Assembly: GCF_002332255.1 (NCBI RefSeq)
Contig: NZ_NRGW01000001.1
Coordinates: 1,116,001-1,180,000, forward strand
DNA: 64,000 nt
Direction of reading: 5' to 3'
Source of the DNA: Halomonas sp. JB37
GTDB taxonomy: Bacteria > Pseudomonadota > Gammaproteobacteria > Pseudomonadales > Halomonadaceae
Shown here: in pieces, positions 27,356 to 38,184 of the stretch
Layout of the letters: the number at the start of each line of letters is the position of its first letter
Position numbering within the stretch: position 1 is the first letter of the stretch
Notes under the pieces: model-generated
Told to the model about the DNA's origin: nothing
Database searches by the model: none
The model's input: the letters and a program-made list of their open reading frames with translations, nothing else
Position numbers and translations under genes: made by a program

Positions 27356-30088
27356 TTAGGCTGCGCCGATCATCTTGCGCAGCACGTAGTGAAGGATACC
27401 ACCGTGGCGGTAGTAAGCCAGCTCGTTTACCGTATCAATTCGGCACTTGGCATCAACGGTGCGTTCTCCGTCGGCAGTTTTGATGACCACCTTCACCGTG
27501 CCGCCCGGCGTGAGATCGCTTAAACCCGCAATCGAAATCTCTTCGTCGCCGGTCAATTTTAGCGTTTGACGGCTTTCACCTTCCGCAAACTGCAGCGGTA
27601 CAACGCCCATGCCGATTAGGTTGGAGCGGTGAATACGCTCGAAGGATTCGGCAATCACGGCGCGCACGCCCAGCAGGCGCGTACCTTTGGCAGCCCAGTC
27701 TCGCGAGGAGCCGGTGCCGTACTCTTTACCGGCAATAACGACTAGCGGTTTACCTTCCTCTTTGTACTTCATGGCCGCATCGTAAATAGCCATCTGTTCG
27801 CCACTGGGCACATGGCGAGTCTCACCACCGACGACGCCATCAAGCATCTCGTTTTTGATACGCACGTTAGCGAAAGTACCGCGCATCATGACTTCATGGT
27901 TGCCACGGCGTGAACCGTAAGAGTTGAAGTCGACCGGCTTGACGCCGTTTTCTTGCAAGTAGCGGCCTGCAGGGCTGTCGGGTTTAATGGCACCGGCAGG
28001 GGAAATGTGGTCGGTGGTCACCGAGTCACCCAGCATCGCTAGTACGCGGGCGCTGTGTACGTCTTCGATGGCATCCGGCTCACGGCCCATGCCTTCAAAG
28101 AACGGCGGGTGCTGGATGTAGGTGGATTCAGGCCACTGATAGACCTTGCTTTTCGAAACGCTGATCGCTTTCCAGACATCATCGCCCTCAAACACCGCAC
28201 CGTATTCTTTACGGAACATATCGGTGTTGACCTTCTCGACGGCAGTGGCAATCTCAGCCTGAGTCGGCCAAATGTCTTTGAGATAGACGGGCTCGCCATT
28301 GCTATCTTGTCCTAGCGGTTCCTGGGTAAGGTCGCGCTGCACGTTACCGGCCAGTGCATAGGCAACAACCAGAGGGGGCGATGCAAGCCAGTTGGTTTTT
28401 ACCAGCGGATGAACGCGGCCTTCGAAGTTACGGTTGCCGGAAAGCACCGATGCGACAGCAAGGTCGCCGGTGTTAATCGCCTGCTCAATCTCATCGGCCA
28501 GAGGGCCTGAGTTGCCGATACAGGTCGTGCATCCGTAGCCGACCAGGTTAAAGCCTAGGGCGTCCAAGTCCTCATTTAAGCCCGCGGCTGCTAGGTAGTC
28601 GGTGACTACTTTAGAACCCGGTGCCAGTGAGGTCTTCACCCATGGCTGGGTGGTTAATCCTTTTTCGCGAGCCTTACGTGCCAGCAACCCCGCCGCCATC
28701 ATAACGCTGGGGTTTGAAGTGTTCGTGCACGACGTAATGGCTGCAATGACCACCGCGCCAGGGTCAAGGCTGAAGTCGCGATCATTCAGCTTAACGGCTT
28801 GGCTGGTGTCATCTTTGAAGCTGCGCTCTACGCCCACGGCGGTTTGGCCACCTTCAGAAGAGAACTTGCCCTTCTCTGTAGCGTTCGCCTTCGTATCTTC
28901 CTGCATGAACTTACCAAAGGCCGACGCCATATCTTGTAGCGCCACGCGATCCTGAGGGCGTTTGGGGCCGGCAAGGCTAGCGACTACCTCTGTCATATCT
29001 AACTGAAGGGCATCGGTGAATATCGGCTCATCGTTAGGCTCGCGCCATAGGCCCTGGGCTTTGCTGTAAGCTTCGACAAGCGCAACTTGGTCATCTTCGC
29101 GTCCGGTTAGGCGCAAATAGTTCAGCGTTTCATCATCGACCGGGAAGAACCCGCAGGTAGCGCCGTATTCAGGCGCCATATTGGCGATAGTGGCACGATC
29201 AGCCAGCGGGAGGTCTTTCAAACCGTCGCCGTAGAACTCAACAAACTTACCCACTACGCCTTTTTTGCGCAGCATTTCAGTGACCGTCAGCACCAAGTCG
29301 GTGGCGGTAATGCCTTCGCGCATCTTGCCGGTCAATTTAAAACCAATCACTTCGGGAATCAGCATCGACACCGGCTGGCCGAGCATGGCTGCTTCGGCTT
29401 CAATGCCGCCCACGCCCCAGCCAAGCACGCCCAGGCCGTTAATCATCGTGGTGTGTGAGTCAGTGCCCACCAGCGTGTCAGGGTAAGCAAAGGACTTGCC
29501 GTCCTCTTCTTTGGTCCATACGGTTTTGCCCAAGTACTCCAGGTTCACCTGGTGGCAAATGCCGGTGCCGGGTGGCACAACGCGGAAGTTGTCAAAGGCC
29601 TGCTGGCCCCAGCGCAAAAACTCATAGCGCTCGCGGTTGCGCTGCATTTCAATATCGACGTTTTCTTGAAATGCGCCAGCGTTGCCGAAATTATCGACCA
29701 TCACTGAGTGATCGATGACCAGATCGACAGGGGTCAGCGGATTGATCTTCGCAGGGTCTTCGTTAAGGCTTTCTACGGCGGCGCGCATGGAAGCTAAATC
29801 CACTACGCCGGGCACGCCGGTAAAGTCCTGCATTAATACGCGCGCGGGGCGATAACCTATTTCGCGGCTAGATTTGCCTTCGGTCTGCCAGTCGACCAAG
29901 GCCTGCATGTCTTCTTCGGCTACGCTCTCGTCATCGGCGAAGCGCAGCTGGTTTTCGAGTAGAATCTTGAGCGTTTTGGGCAGCCGATCAATGTTGCCGA
30001 GCACCCCGGCCGCTTGGGGGAGGCTGTAGTAGTGATACGTGGTGCTGCCAACCTCTAAGGTACTTAGCGTATCAGGTATCTTGCTCAT
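27356..30088 (-). CDS. acnA: Aconitate hydratase A
   Basis: 910-residue aconitase (citrate to isocitrate, TCA cycle, [4Fe-4S] enzyme) of the AcnA/IRP class. Cluster ligands are visible in [12 protein letters not shown] and [14 protein letters not shown]. Other family blocks are [20 protein letters not shown] and the C-terminal swivel domain with [14 protein letters not shown]. The start is ATG at 30088 with AGGAG upstream; a longer frame to 30163 lacks a ribosome site. It is transcribed away from trxB. The 260-base divergent gap holds inverted repeats (CAAGGTTT 30198-30205 with AAACCTTG 30227-30234, and GGCAGA/TCTGCC near 30262-30276) that may be operators. Confidence 0.97.
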   Translation of the reverse strand: MSKIPDTLSTLEVGSTTYHYYSLPQAAGVLGNIDRLPKTLKILLENQLRFADDESVAEEDMQALVDWQTEGKSSREIGYRPARVLMQDFTGVPGVVDLASMRAAVESLNEDPAKINPLTPVDLVIDHSVMVDNFGNAGAFQENVDIEMQRNRERYEFLRWGQQAFDNFRVVPPGTGICHQVNLEYLGKTVWTKEEDGKSFAYPDTLVGTDSHTTMINGLGVLGWGVGGIEAEAAMLGQPVSMLIPEVIGFKLTGKMREGITATDLVLTVTEMLRKKGVVGKFVEFYGDGLKDLPLADRATIANMAPEYGATCGFFPVDDETLNYLRLTGREDDQVALVEAYSKAQGLWREPNDEPIFTDALQLDMTEVVASLAGPKRPQDRVALQDMASAFGKFMQEDTKANATEKGKFSSEGGQTAVGVERSFKDDTSQAVKLNDRDFSLDPGAVVIAAITSCTNTSNPSVMMAAGLLARKAREKGLTTQPWVKTSLAPGSKVVTDYLAAAGLNEDLDALGFNLVGYGCTTCIGNSGPLADEIEQAINTGDLAVASVLSGNRNFEGRVHPLVKTNWLASPPLVVAYALAGNVQRDLTQEPLGQDSNGEPVYLKDIWPTQAEIATAVEKVNTDMFRKEYGAVFEGDDVWKAISVSKSKVYQWPESTYIQHPPFFEGMGREPDAIEDVHSARVLAMLGDSVTTDHISPAGAIKPDSPAGRYLQENGVKPVDFNSYGSRRGNHEVMMRGTFANVRIKNEMLDGVVGGETRHVPSGEQMAIYDAAMKYKEEGKPLVVIAGKEYGTGSSRDWAAKGTRLLGVRAVIAESFERIHRSNLIGMGVVPLQFAEGESRQTLKLTGDEEISIAGLSDLTPGGTVKVVIKTADGERTVDAKCRIDTVNELAYYRHGGILHYVLRKMIGAA

Positions 30089-30291
30089 GCCATTCTCCTC
30101 TTGTTGCTGAGCGTTTAGCTCAACGTGACGGTCACGGTCTTTCTTTATAGTATGGCTTACCATAGTAATAATACATGGGTGTTTGCACAGTTGCTTTCAA
30201 GGTTTATTCGCCTAATAGCCTATGGCAAACCTTGCAATAGCTTGTACTTGACGCCATTTCAGGCAGACTCTCTGCCAAATTGTTTGCATAG

Positions 30292-31302
<1,011 letters not shown>

Positions 31303-31325
31303 TCTTTCCCTGCATGATGAGGCGT

Positions 31326-31862
31326 CTAGCAATCGATAGGCGCTTCATCAATCCTCAGCCGCCCTAGCTGGCTGAGCACCAGCTTTTGACCCTGAGCGCC
31401 TTCGGCGCGATGGCCAGCACAAACGGTAAAGCTGCCGTTGAAGCCGCTGGTATAGCCCATCGGGTCATAGCGAATGCGCGACCAGCCGCGGCTGTAAGTC
31501 ACCTGTGTGTTCCGTTGAATAGGCATAATGCGCAGGATGTCTTGAGCTTGTATGCCATCGGTGTCACTCCCACGCACAATTATTAGCTCACCGGCCCAGT
31601 CGTTATTACAGGCGCTGCGGTCGCCAGCCGTGGGGCACACCGTGATATGGCTGCGTTGGCTAATCGCGGTATTGCGTGCTAAAGAAAACGTGCTCTGTAG
31701 CCGATTAACCTCGCTTGCTTGTGCGGATCGTTCGCCCAGTGCTTGAAAGCGCGGCACTCCCCAGACGCTAATAATACCCACCAGCAGCAGTGTGACGAGA
31801 AGCTCAAGCAGCGTAAATCCACCTTCAAGTGAGGTGTGTATGTTGATCTGGTCTTCGCTCAT
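31326..31862 (-). CDS. Type IV pilin-like pseudopilin (FimT/GspH family)
   Basis: 178-residue protein with a class III prepilin signal: GGFTLLELLVTLLLVGIISVWG, where cleavage would fall after Gly and the methylated Phe-Glu positions are present (F, then E at +5). The rest is a beta-rich domain with cysteines at SRACNN and FTVCAG, as in FimT/GspH minor pilins. The start at 31862 is preceded by GGGGAG; an upstream in-frame ATG at 31907 has no site. No other pilin genes lie beside it, so it is an isolated member of the pilus set. FimT homologues can bind DNA during uptake, but that role is not shown here. Confidence 0.85.
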   Translation of the reverse strand: MSEDQINIHTSLEGGFTLLELLVTLLLVGIISVWGVPRFQALGERSAQASEVNRLQSTFSLARNTAISQRSHITVCPTAGDRSACNNDWAGELIIVRGSDTDGIQAQDILRIMPIQRNTQVTYSRGWSRIRYDPMGYTSGFNGSFTVCAGHRAEGAQGQKLVLSQLGRLRIDEAPIDC

Positions 31863-31996
31863 CGCCGACTCCCCACTTGACCCTGTTAACGCCCGCGCTA
31901 TGCTCACTGTCCGTTGCCAGCAGCGAACCTCTTAAGCTCATAGGTCACACTAGGCGTCGCTGAGCATTTTTTATGTAAGCCAAAACGGACATTTTT

Positions 31997-33100
31997 GTGA
32001 GCGATTTCTTAATTATTGGTGGCGGCGTCATCGGCATGATGACGGCGTTGCAATTAGCCGATGCTGGCCAGCAAGTAACGCTGGTTGAGCGCGGCGAGTG
32101 CGGGAAAGAGGCTTCATGGGCCGGCGGAGGCATTGTGTCGCCGCTTTATCCATGGCGCTACGACACGGCGGTGTCGCAGCTGTCACGCTGGTCTGAAGGC
32201 GTTTACCCCTCTTTAGCACTGCGACTGTTGGAAGAAACCGGTATCGATCCTGAGTATCGCCAAAAAGGGCTGCTGTATCTGAACGTGGACGATGCTGAGG
32301 ACGCGCTGAACTGGGCGCGCCAGCTGGGCAAGCCCCTCGAAAGGGTGGGAAAAGACTTTGTCGGCCATAAAGAACCCGGCGTTGCGATGGCAGCCGACAG
32401 CGCGCTGTGGATGCCGACGCTGGGCAGCGTGCGCAACCCACGCTTAGCTAAAGCGCTGAAAACCCGTCTAGCAGCGATGCCTAATGTCACGCTGCGCGAG
32501 CAGTGCGACGTCAGTGGGTTTAGTGATAGCAATGGGCAGGTAGATGGCGTTGTCTCTTCCCATGGGCTATTGAAGGCTGAGCGCATTGTGGTATGCGGCG
32601 GCGCCTGGGCAGCTCAGCTGTTAGCGCAGCTAGAGGTGCGGCTACCGGTAAGACCGGTGAAAGGGCAGATGATCGCTTATCAGGCACCCAAAGGCTTGGT
32701 GCGGCGCGTAGTATTAAAAGACGGTCGCTATATCATTCCGCGCGCAGACGGCCTGCTGCTAGTGGGCTCGACACTGGAAGAGGCGGGCTTTGATAAGACC
32801 ACCGACGAGGCGGCGCTCGCCTCATTAAAGCAGAGCGCAGAGGCGATGGTGCCCGCCTTGGCAAGCTGCCCGGTGGCGAATCAGTGGGCCGGGCTACGCC
32901 CTGGCTCCCCTGACGGCGTACCCTTTATTGGCGCACTGCCTGAGCGGCCTAACGTGTTCGTCAATGCCGGGCATTATCGCAATGGTTTAGTGTTAGCACC
33001 GGCCTCGACCCATTTACTCGTTGACCAGTTGTTAGGCCGCACGCCGCTGGTAGACCCGGCGCCTTATCAGCTTACGCCCGCACGGCTGGCCGCGATTTAA
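31997..33100 (+). CDS. thiO: FAD-dependent glycine oxidase ThiO
   Basis: 367-residue DAO-family flavoprotein. It has the N-terminal dinucleotide fold IIGGGVIGMMTALQLADAG (about 5-23), the EASWAGGGIVSPLYPW block typical of ThiO (glycine oxidase, thiazole branch of thiamine synthesis), and the C-terminal GLRPGSPDGVPFIG and HYRNGLVLAP motifs. The start is GTG 31997; no ATG fits. Other thi genes are not adjacent. The stop overlaps the stop of the convergent small gene by three to four bases. Confidence 0.88.
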   Translation: MSDFLIIGGGVIGMMTALQLADAGQQVTLVERGECGKEASWAGGGIVSPLYPWRYDTAVSQLSRWSEGVYPSLALRLLEETGIDPEYRQKGLLYLNVDDAEDALNWARQLGKPLERVGKDFVGHKEPGVAMAADSALWMPTLGSVRNPRLAKALKTRLAAMPNVTLREQCDVSGFSDSNGQVDGVVSSHGLLKAERIVVCGGAWAAQLLAQLEVRLPVRPVKGQMIAYQAPKGLVRRVVLKDGRYIIPRADGLLLVGSTLEEAGFDKTTDEAALASLKQSAEAMVPALASCPVANQWAGLRPGSPDGVPFIGALPERPNVFVNAGHYRNGLVLAPASTHLLVDQLLGRTPLVDPAPYQLTPARLAAI

Positions 33101-33369
33101 GGTGTGCTGTCTTTATTTTGCTGCTCTTGCAAAAAACGGTCGCGATGGGCGCTAGAACAGAACCACTGCTCTTGGTCACGTAGCGCTTCTTGTTCGGGAA
33201 CGTGGACTTCGCACCAGCGGCAGCGCACCATTTCGCCACCTTCATGACGGTTGATTTTGTTACTCTGCACCTGATGGTCGAGTTTGCGTTGACGGTAGAG
33301 GCCGTAAAGCTTTAAACCGACATAGAATAGAACGGCGAAGATAATCAGCCGAATGATCAAGAGGTTCAT
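33097..33369 (-). CDS. PP0621-type small protein with CxxC pair
   Basis: 90-residue protein with one N-terminal membrane helix (about 2-22), a basic segment, then a zinc-knuckle-like C-terminal part: CRWCEVHVPEQEAL, followed by FCSSAHRDRFLQEQ. This pattern matches small PP0621-family proteins near nadE or pilin genes in pseudomonads and relatives; function is unknown. ATG at 33369 has an AAAGG just upstream. It is convergent with thiO and divergent from nadE (130 bases). Confidence 0.7.
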   Translation of the reverse strand: MNLLIIRLIIFAVLFYVGLKLYGLYRQRKLDHQVQSNKINRHEGGEMVRCRWCEVHVPEQEALRDQEQWFCSSAHRDRFLQEQQNKDSTP

Positions 33370-33498
33370 CCTTTTGTGTCTCCCGAAGCAGGGATGGAAG
33401 TGGTGAGTGTGTCGCGCGGCCTTTGCTAGCTGGCGGCCCTTGCGGGACAATGCCGTATGACGGTGCAACCCTATTCTTAAGATTCTCAAGAGATTTTG

Positions 33499-35139
33499 AT
33501 GCCCATGCAAGACTTAACGCTGGTAATGGCCCAACTCGATCCTTTGGTCGGGGATATTCCCGGCAACGCCGCGCGTGCCATTGAAGCCGTGCGCGAAGCG
33601 CGAATTGAGCATGGGGCGGATATTGTGGTCTTTCCGGAGCTTTTTTTGTCGGGTTATCCGCCGGAAGATTTACTGCTGCGCCCCTCAATGGAAACACGCC
33701 TACGCGAAGCTCGCGCTTTAATGGCGTCGAAAATCTCCCGCGATGTGCTGGTGATTATCGGCTATCCAGGCGTACGCGAAGGGCAGTGTTATAACCTGGC
33801 TGGGGTGCTTTACAACGGTCAGTGGGAAGCTGAGTACGCCAAGCAGGCGCTGCCTAACTATCAGGTGTTTGACGAGCAGCGCTATTTCACGCCCGGCACA
33901 CAGCCGCTGGTCTATGAGCACAAGGGCGCTCGATTAGGCATCTTGATCTGCGAAGACCTGTGGGATGGTGCGCCGGTCAAGGCCACGACTCAGGCGGGTG
34001 CTGAAGTGCTGATTACGCTGAATGCCTCGCCTTATCACCAGGACAAGCCCGCCGAGCGGCTGCGCTTATTGGAGCAGCACGCCCAAGACGTTAAGCGCCC
34101 GATTGTGTATGTGAATACCATAGGCGGCCAGGACGAGCTGGTCTTTGATGGCGGCTCTTGCTGCGTTAACGCCAGCGGTGAGCTGCAGGTGTTAGCGCCG
34201 TATTGGCAGGCTGGCTTGATGCCGATTCAGTTTTTACAAACCAGTGCCATGGTATGGGAGCCTCAGCCCGGCGAGATTGATCCTGAAGCGGCACCGGAAG
34301 AAAGCCTTTACTGCGCGCTGGTCACCGGTCTGCGCGATTATGTCAACAAAAGTGGTTTTGAGGGGGTCGTGCTGGGGCTTTCCGGCGGCATTGATTCCGC
34401 GCTCTCGCTAGCCATTGCGGTCGATGCTCTGGGCCCTCAGCGGGTGCAGGCGGTGATGATGCCTTATCATTACACGGCAGACATCTCCAAACAGGACGCT
34501 GCCGAGCAGGCCAACTTGCTAGGTGTGCACTACGAAGTTCTGCCGATTGAACCCATGGTCGAGGCGTTTATGGGGACGCTGGCGGAGAGCTTTGCAGGTA
34601 CCGAACGGGACACGACGGAAGAAAATCTGCAGTCGCGCTGTCGTGGTGTGCTGCTCATGGCACTTTCGAATAAGAAAGGCCTGATGGTACTGACCACCGG
34701 TAACAAGAGCGAAATGGCGGTGGGCTACGCGACGCTTTACGGCGATATGGTGGGTGGCTATAACGCAATTAAAGACGTGTATAAAACCTGGGTGTATCGT
34801 CTGGCTCGCTGGCGCAATACCCAGTCGCCGGCGATTCCGGCGCGTGTGATTGAGCGCCCGCCTAGCGCAGAGCTGGCGCCCGATCAGCAGGACAGCGACT
34901 CGTTGCCGGACTACGATGTTCTGGACGCGATCTTGGTCAACTACATCGAAGGCGATATGAGCGCGGAGGCGATCATCGCCGCCGGGTTCGATCATGAAGA
35001 TGTGTATAAAGTCGTTAAGCTCGTCGATCGCTGTGAGTATAAGCGTCGCCAGGCACCTATTGGTGTTCGCGTCACGCCACGAGGCTTTGGCCGCGACCGC
35101 CGCTATCCGATTGTGAATGGATGGCAGCCCGGCGATTAG
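33499..35139 (+). CDS. nadE: Glutamine-dependent NAD+ synthetase
   Basis: 546-residue two-domain enzyme that makes NAD+ from deamido-NAD+ using glutamine. The N-terminal nitrilase-like domain has the Glu of VVFPELFLSGYPP, a Lys in the KQALPNY block and the Cys of LGILICEDLWD. The C-terminal synthetase domain has the PP-loop LGLSGGIDSALS (about 297-308) and TTGNKSEMAVGYATLYGDM. ATG 33499 is preceded by CAAGAG; a second ATG at 33505 is possible. The stop codon lies in the loop of its own terminator hairpin. Confidence 0.95.
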   Translation: MPMQDLTLVMAQLDPLVGDIPGNAARAIEAVREARIEHGADIVVFPELFLSGYPPEDLLLRPSMETRLREARALMASKISRDVLVIIGYPGVREGQCYNLAGVLYNGQWEAEYAKQALPNYQVFDEQRYFTPGTQPLVYEHKGARLGILICEDLWDGAPVKATTQAGAEVLITLNASPYHQDKPAERLRLLEQHAQDVKRPIVYVNTIGGQDELVFDGGSCCVNASGELQVLAPYWQAGLMPIQFLQTSAMVWEPQPGEIDPEAAPEESLYCALVTGLRDYVNKSGFEGVVLGLSGGIDSALSLAIAVDALGPQRVQAVMMPYHYTADISKQDAAEQANLLGVHYEVLPIEPMVEAFMGTLAESFAGTERDTTEENLQSRCRGVLLMALSNKKGLMVLTTGNKSEMAVGYATLYGDMVGGYNAIKDVYKTWVYRLARWRNTQSPAIPARVIERPPSAELAPDQQDSDSLPDYDVLDAILVNYIEGDMSAEAIIAAGFDHEDVYKVVKLVDRCEYKRRQAPIGVRVTPRGFGRDRRYPIVNGWQPGD

Positions 35140-35152
35140 GCCGGGCGTTTTT
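35127..35152 (+). terminator. Terminator overlapping the nadE stop
   Basis: Stem GCCCGGC (35127-35133) / GCCGGGC (35140-35146), loop GATTAG that contains the TAG stop codon, then GTTTTT. Confidence 0.8.
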
Positions 35153-35175
35153 AAGCATCGCTGAGTAAGAAAACC

Positions 35176-35203
35176 AAAAAACCACGCCGAGGCGTGGTTT
35201 TTT
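35176..35203. terminator. Bidirectional terminator between nadE and bamD
   Basis: A-run, CCACGC stem, CGAG loop, GCGTGG stem, T-run. The flanking A and T runs let it act on both strands for the convergent genes. A 13-bp tandem duplication, GTTTTTGAAAAAC, follows at 35205-35230. Confidence 0.85.
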
Positions 35204-35269
35204 AGTTTTTGAAAAACGTTTTTGAAAAACGTCATTCAAAGACGTCGTTCACGAAGCCTTTACGGTTCG

Positions 35270-36085
35270 TTAGTCGCTCTTTTTCACGTGCTTGGGCACG
35301 AAACGATTGCCCTGCAGCTGTTCGTGATCGGGCGCGTTCTCACGCAGCACCGCGAGCACTTCACTGGCGCGATCATCCATATCCAGCCCTTGATAGCCTT
35401 CTACCATCGTGGCTAGGGCGTCGCGAGTGGCGCTGGACTCAGGATAGTTTTCGATTACCCAGCGGCCACGCTCAACGGCGGCTAAATAAGCCCCGCGGCG
35501 TAGGTAGTAATCTGCGACGTGCAGCTCGTGCCGGGCCATCAGTTCACGCAGGTAAACAATACGCTGTTGAGCATCGGGCGCGTATTCACTTTGCGGGTGG
35601 CGCTGAATAAGCTCACGGAAATCATTATAGGCATCCCGTGAGGCGCCCAGGTCACGCTTTGAGATATCAATTAAGCGCAGACGTTCTAAGCTGAAACGAC
35701 CCGCTTGCCACGCGGAAAGACCACGCAGGTAGTAGGCGTAATCTACTTGTGGGTGGTCGGGGTGCAGGCGAATAAAGCGGCTAGCCGCCGCACGCGCTTC
35801 TTCCCAGTTGCTGTTTTCGTAGTAGGCATAGACCAACTCAAGCTGTGCCTGCTCGGCATGCGCACCAAACGGATAGCGAGTATCCAGTGCTTCTAAACGT
35901 TCTATCGCAATCGGGTAGCGATTACTGTCCAGAGCCGTACGAGCAAGTTCATACAGCTCGCGTTCTTGTACCCCAGCAAATTCATCTGGCTCTTCATCGC
36001 TGGTGTCATTATTTGCACAGCCCGCTAGCAGGGCAAGGCTTAGGGCTAGAGCACCAAAGCGGTTGGCAGCTGAAAAAACGCGCAT
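35270..36085 (-). CDS. bamD: Outer-membrane assembly lipoprotein BamD
   Basis: 271-residue lipoprotein of the BAM complex that inserts beta-barrel proteins in the outer membrane. The signal peptide ends in the lipobox LLAGC (Cys about 23). The mature part is built of TPR-like helices (ELYELARTALDSNRY, AIERLEALDTRYPFG, YYENSNWEEARAAASRFI) and the DYYLRRGAYLAAVERG block typical of BamD. Three consecutive ATG codons occur (36091, 36088, 36085); the third is used because it gives a six-base gap to GAGG. It is divergent from rluD, as in many gammaproteobacteria. Confidence 0.93.
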   Translation of the reverse strand: MRVFSAANRFGALALSLALLAGCANNDTSDEEPDEFAGVQERELYELARTALDSNRYPIAIERLEALDTRYPFGAHAEQAQLELVYAYYENSNWEEARAAASRFIRLHPDHPQVDYAYYLRGLSAWQAGRFSLERLRLIDISKRDLGASRDAYNDFRELIQRHPQSEYAPDAQQRIVYLRELMARHELHVADYYLRRGAYLAAVERGRWVIENYPESSATRDALATMVEGYQGLDMDDRASEVLAVLRENAPDHEQLQGNRFVPKHVKKSD

Positions 36086-36292
36086 CATCATCCTCGTTGC
36101 AAACAAGCCTCAATCACCAAAAAAGCGGCGATGGCCGTGATAGTATAGGTCGCAGTCCACCCACTATAAAACACCTCGGCCTAAAACGCAGGCTTAGCGA
36201 CGTTTCGCCGGGTGTCGTTGTTGGAAATAGTGCCATGCTTTAGCTAAATTTTTGCGTCAGGCTAGGGTTTTTGCGTTTTAAAGAGGTTTTTC

Positions 36293-37252
36293 ATGTCTCG
36301 AATAGTTGAAGACACGCAGCGTGTACCCGCCTCTTTAGCCGGTGCGCGTTTAGACCAAGCGGCGGCTGAGTTGTTCAGCGATTATTCCCGCGAGCGCTTA
36401 AAGGCGTGGATTAATAGCGGCGAATTAACCGTAGATGGCGCGCAGCTCAAGCCGAAAGCCAAGCTGCATGGCTATGAAGTGCTGGCGCTGCAGGCGACCA
36501 TTGAAGAAGATACGCGCTTTGAAGCCCAGAATATCCCCCTGGATATCGTCTATGAAGACGATACCATGATGGTGATTAATAAAGCCGCCGGCATGGTGGT
36601 ACACCCAGCTGCGGGTAATCCTGATGGCACTCTGCTCAATGCGCTGCTTTATCATCATCCGGCCATTGCTCAAGTGCCCCGCGCAGGCATCGTACACCGA
36701 CTGGACAAAGACACCACGGGACTGATGATGGTGGCCAAAACGCTACCTGCGCAAACGGCGCTGGTTGATCAGATGCAGGCGCGCAGCGTGTCACGCCAGT
36801 ACGATGCGGTGGTGATTGGCAAGCCGGTCTCAGGCAGCACCATCGATGCGCCGATTGGCCGTCATCCGAAAGATCGCAAGCGGCAGGCGGTGACGACGGC
36901 GGGCAAGCAGGCCATCACGCATTTTCGTGTGGTTGAGCGGTTTCGCGCCCATACGCACGTTCGCTGCAAGTTAGAAACGGGGCGCACTCACCAAATCCGT
37001 GTTCACATGGCGCACGCCCGCTACCCCCTAGTGGGAGATCCCATGTATGGCGGTCGCGCCAAGCTGCCGCCTGGGGCCGCTGAGCCTTTGAAGGAAATCC
37101 TGCGCGAGTTTCCTCGTCAGGCTTTGCATGCGCGCAAATTAATTTTCAAGCACCCAGCAAGTGGCGAAACCTTAACGTTTCAGGTGGATCTACCCGATGA
37201 TTTGTTAATGCTGCTGGACTATCTGCGTGAAGATAACGAGACCATGAGATGA
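36293..37252 (+). CDS. rluD: 23S rRNA pseudouridine synthase RluD
   Basis: 319-residue enzyme that converts uridines of helix 69 in 23S rRNA to pseudouridine. An N-terminal S4 RNA-binding domain (about 18-75) is followed by the RluA-type catalytic domain, with the active Asp in GIVHRLDKDTTGLMMVAKT (about 139). The C-terminal RCKLETGRTHQIRVHMAH block is conserved. ATG 36293 follows AAAGAGG. It overlaps pgeF by ATGA, the conserved rluD-pgeF pair. Confidence 0.96.
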   Translation: MSRIVEDTQRVPASLAGARLDQAAAELFSDYSRERLKAWINSGELTVDGAQLKPKAKLHGYEVLALQATIEEDTRFEAQNIPLDIVYEDDTMMVINKAAGMVVHPAAGNPDGTLLNALLYHHPAIAQVPRAGIVHRLDKDTTGLMMVAKTLPAQTALVDQMQARSVSRQYDAVVIGKPVSGSTIDAPIGRHPKDRKRQAVTTAGKQAITHFRVVERFRAHTHVRCKLETGRTHQIRVHMAHARYPLVGDPMYGGRAKLPPGAAEPLKEILREFPRQALHARKLIFKHPASGETLTFQVDLPDDLLMLLDYLREDNETMR

Positions 37253-38019
37253 GCGATGCCATTGATTTACGGCCCACGCTGCTAATCCCAGACTGGCCCG
37301 CGCCGGCAAACGTACGGGCTTTTGTCACCACGCGTGAGGCCGGGCCTAGTCAAGGTGACTTTGCCGCTTTTAATCCTGCCGCTCACGTTGGCGATAATCC
37401 TGATCACGTGGCGCTGTGTCGCCGGCTGTTACAAAAAGAGATAGGCGATGAGCGGCCGCTGCTGTGGCTCAATCAAACTCATGGCGCGCGCGTTCAGCAG
37501 GGTTATCAACCGGAAGTGCCGGGCGTTGAAGCGCCCGATGCAGACGCGGCGCTCACGACCACCAATGAGTACGCCTGTGTCGTATTGACAGCTGACTGCC
37601 TGCCGGTGATGTTTTGTAATCGTGCCGGTACTCAGGTAGCAGTTGCTCACGCAGGATGGCGCGGCTTAGCTGGGGGCGTTTTAGAAGCGACCATTGCGGC
37701 CATGAATACTGACCCTGATGATATTTTGGTGTGGCTAGGCCCTGCTATTTCTAATGCCCAGTTTGAAGTGGGCCCTGAAGTGTACGGCGCTTTTGTCGCT
37801 GTCCATCCTGATACGGCTGAAGCCTTTGATCACAGCCCTTATCGGCTGGGTCATTACATGGCTGACCTGTACCGGCTGGCGCGTTTTCGGTTAGAGGCAT
37901 TAGGCATTACCCACATCAGCGGCGGTCATTTCTGTACCGCCTGCGAGTCACGTTTTTACTCCTATCGTCGCGATGGCGGCAAAACAGGTCGCATGGCCAG
38001 TGTGATTTGGATCGACTAG
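37249..38019 (+). CDS. pgeF: Peptidoglycan editing factor / laccase-domain protein PgeF
   Basis: 256-residue YfiH family protein. Metal and active-site residues typical of the family are seen: NQTHGARV (about 80), LTADCLPVMF (about 117) and AVAHAGWRGLAGG (about 134-146). Family members act on purine nucleosides or as multicopper-like oxidases, and PgeF prevents misincorporation of serine in peptidoglycan stems in E. coli. It begins in the rluD stop (ATGA). The 165-base gap to clpB holds a heat-shock type promoter, so clpB is probably also expressed on its own. Confidence 0.92.
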   Translation: MSDAIDLRPTLLIPDWPAPANVRAFVTTREAGPSQGDFAAFNPAAHVGDNPDHVALCRRLLQKEIGDERPLLWLNQTHGARVQQGYQPEVPGVEAPDADAALTTTNEYACVVLTADCLPVMFCNRAGTQVAVAHAGWRGLAGGVLEATIAAMNTDPDDILVWLGPAISNAQFEVGPEVYGAFVAVHPDTAEAFDHSPYRLGHYMADLYRLARFRLEALGITHISGGHFCTACESRFYSYRRDGGKTGRMASVIWID

Positions 38020-38063
38020 CGTTCATTAAAGATTTAATAAGTCAGCGGTTTGTTAATCTACCT

Positions 38064-38091
38064 CTTGAAAAGCGCAGAAGTGACGCCATTT
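38064..38091 (+). promoter_or_regulatory. Sigma-32 (heat-shock) type promoter of clpB
   Basis: CTTGAAA (38064-38070), 13-base spacer, CGCCATTT (38084-38091), close to the sigma-32 consensus CTTGAAA / CCCCATnT. It lies about 95 bases before the clpB start. Confidence 0.75.
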
Positions 38092-38184
38092 AACTTGTCA
38101 AGCTAAAAATTATTAGCACGTCTAACGACACGTTAACGGGTTACGCGGTGCGTCCAAACGCACGGCTACCCCAGGAGGAATTCC

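Noticed and set aside
34519..35235. 238-codon minus-strand frame opposite nadE
   Set aside because: It is antisense to a clear NAD synthetase domain, without a ribosome site or family match.
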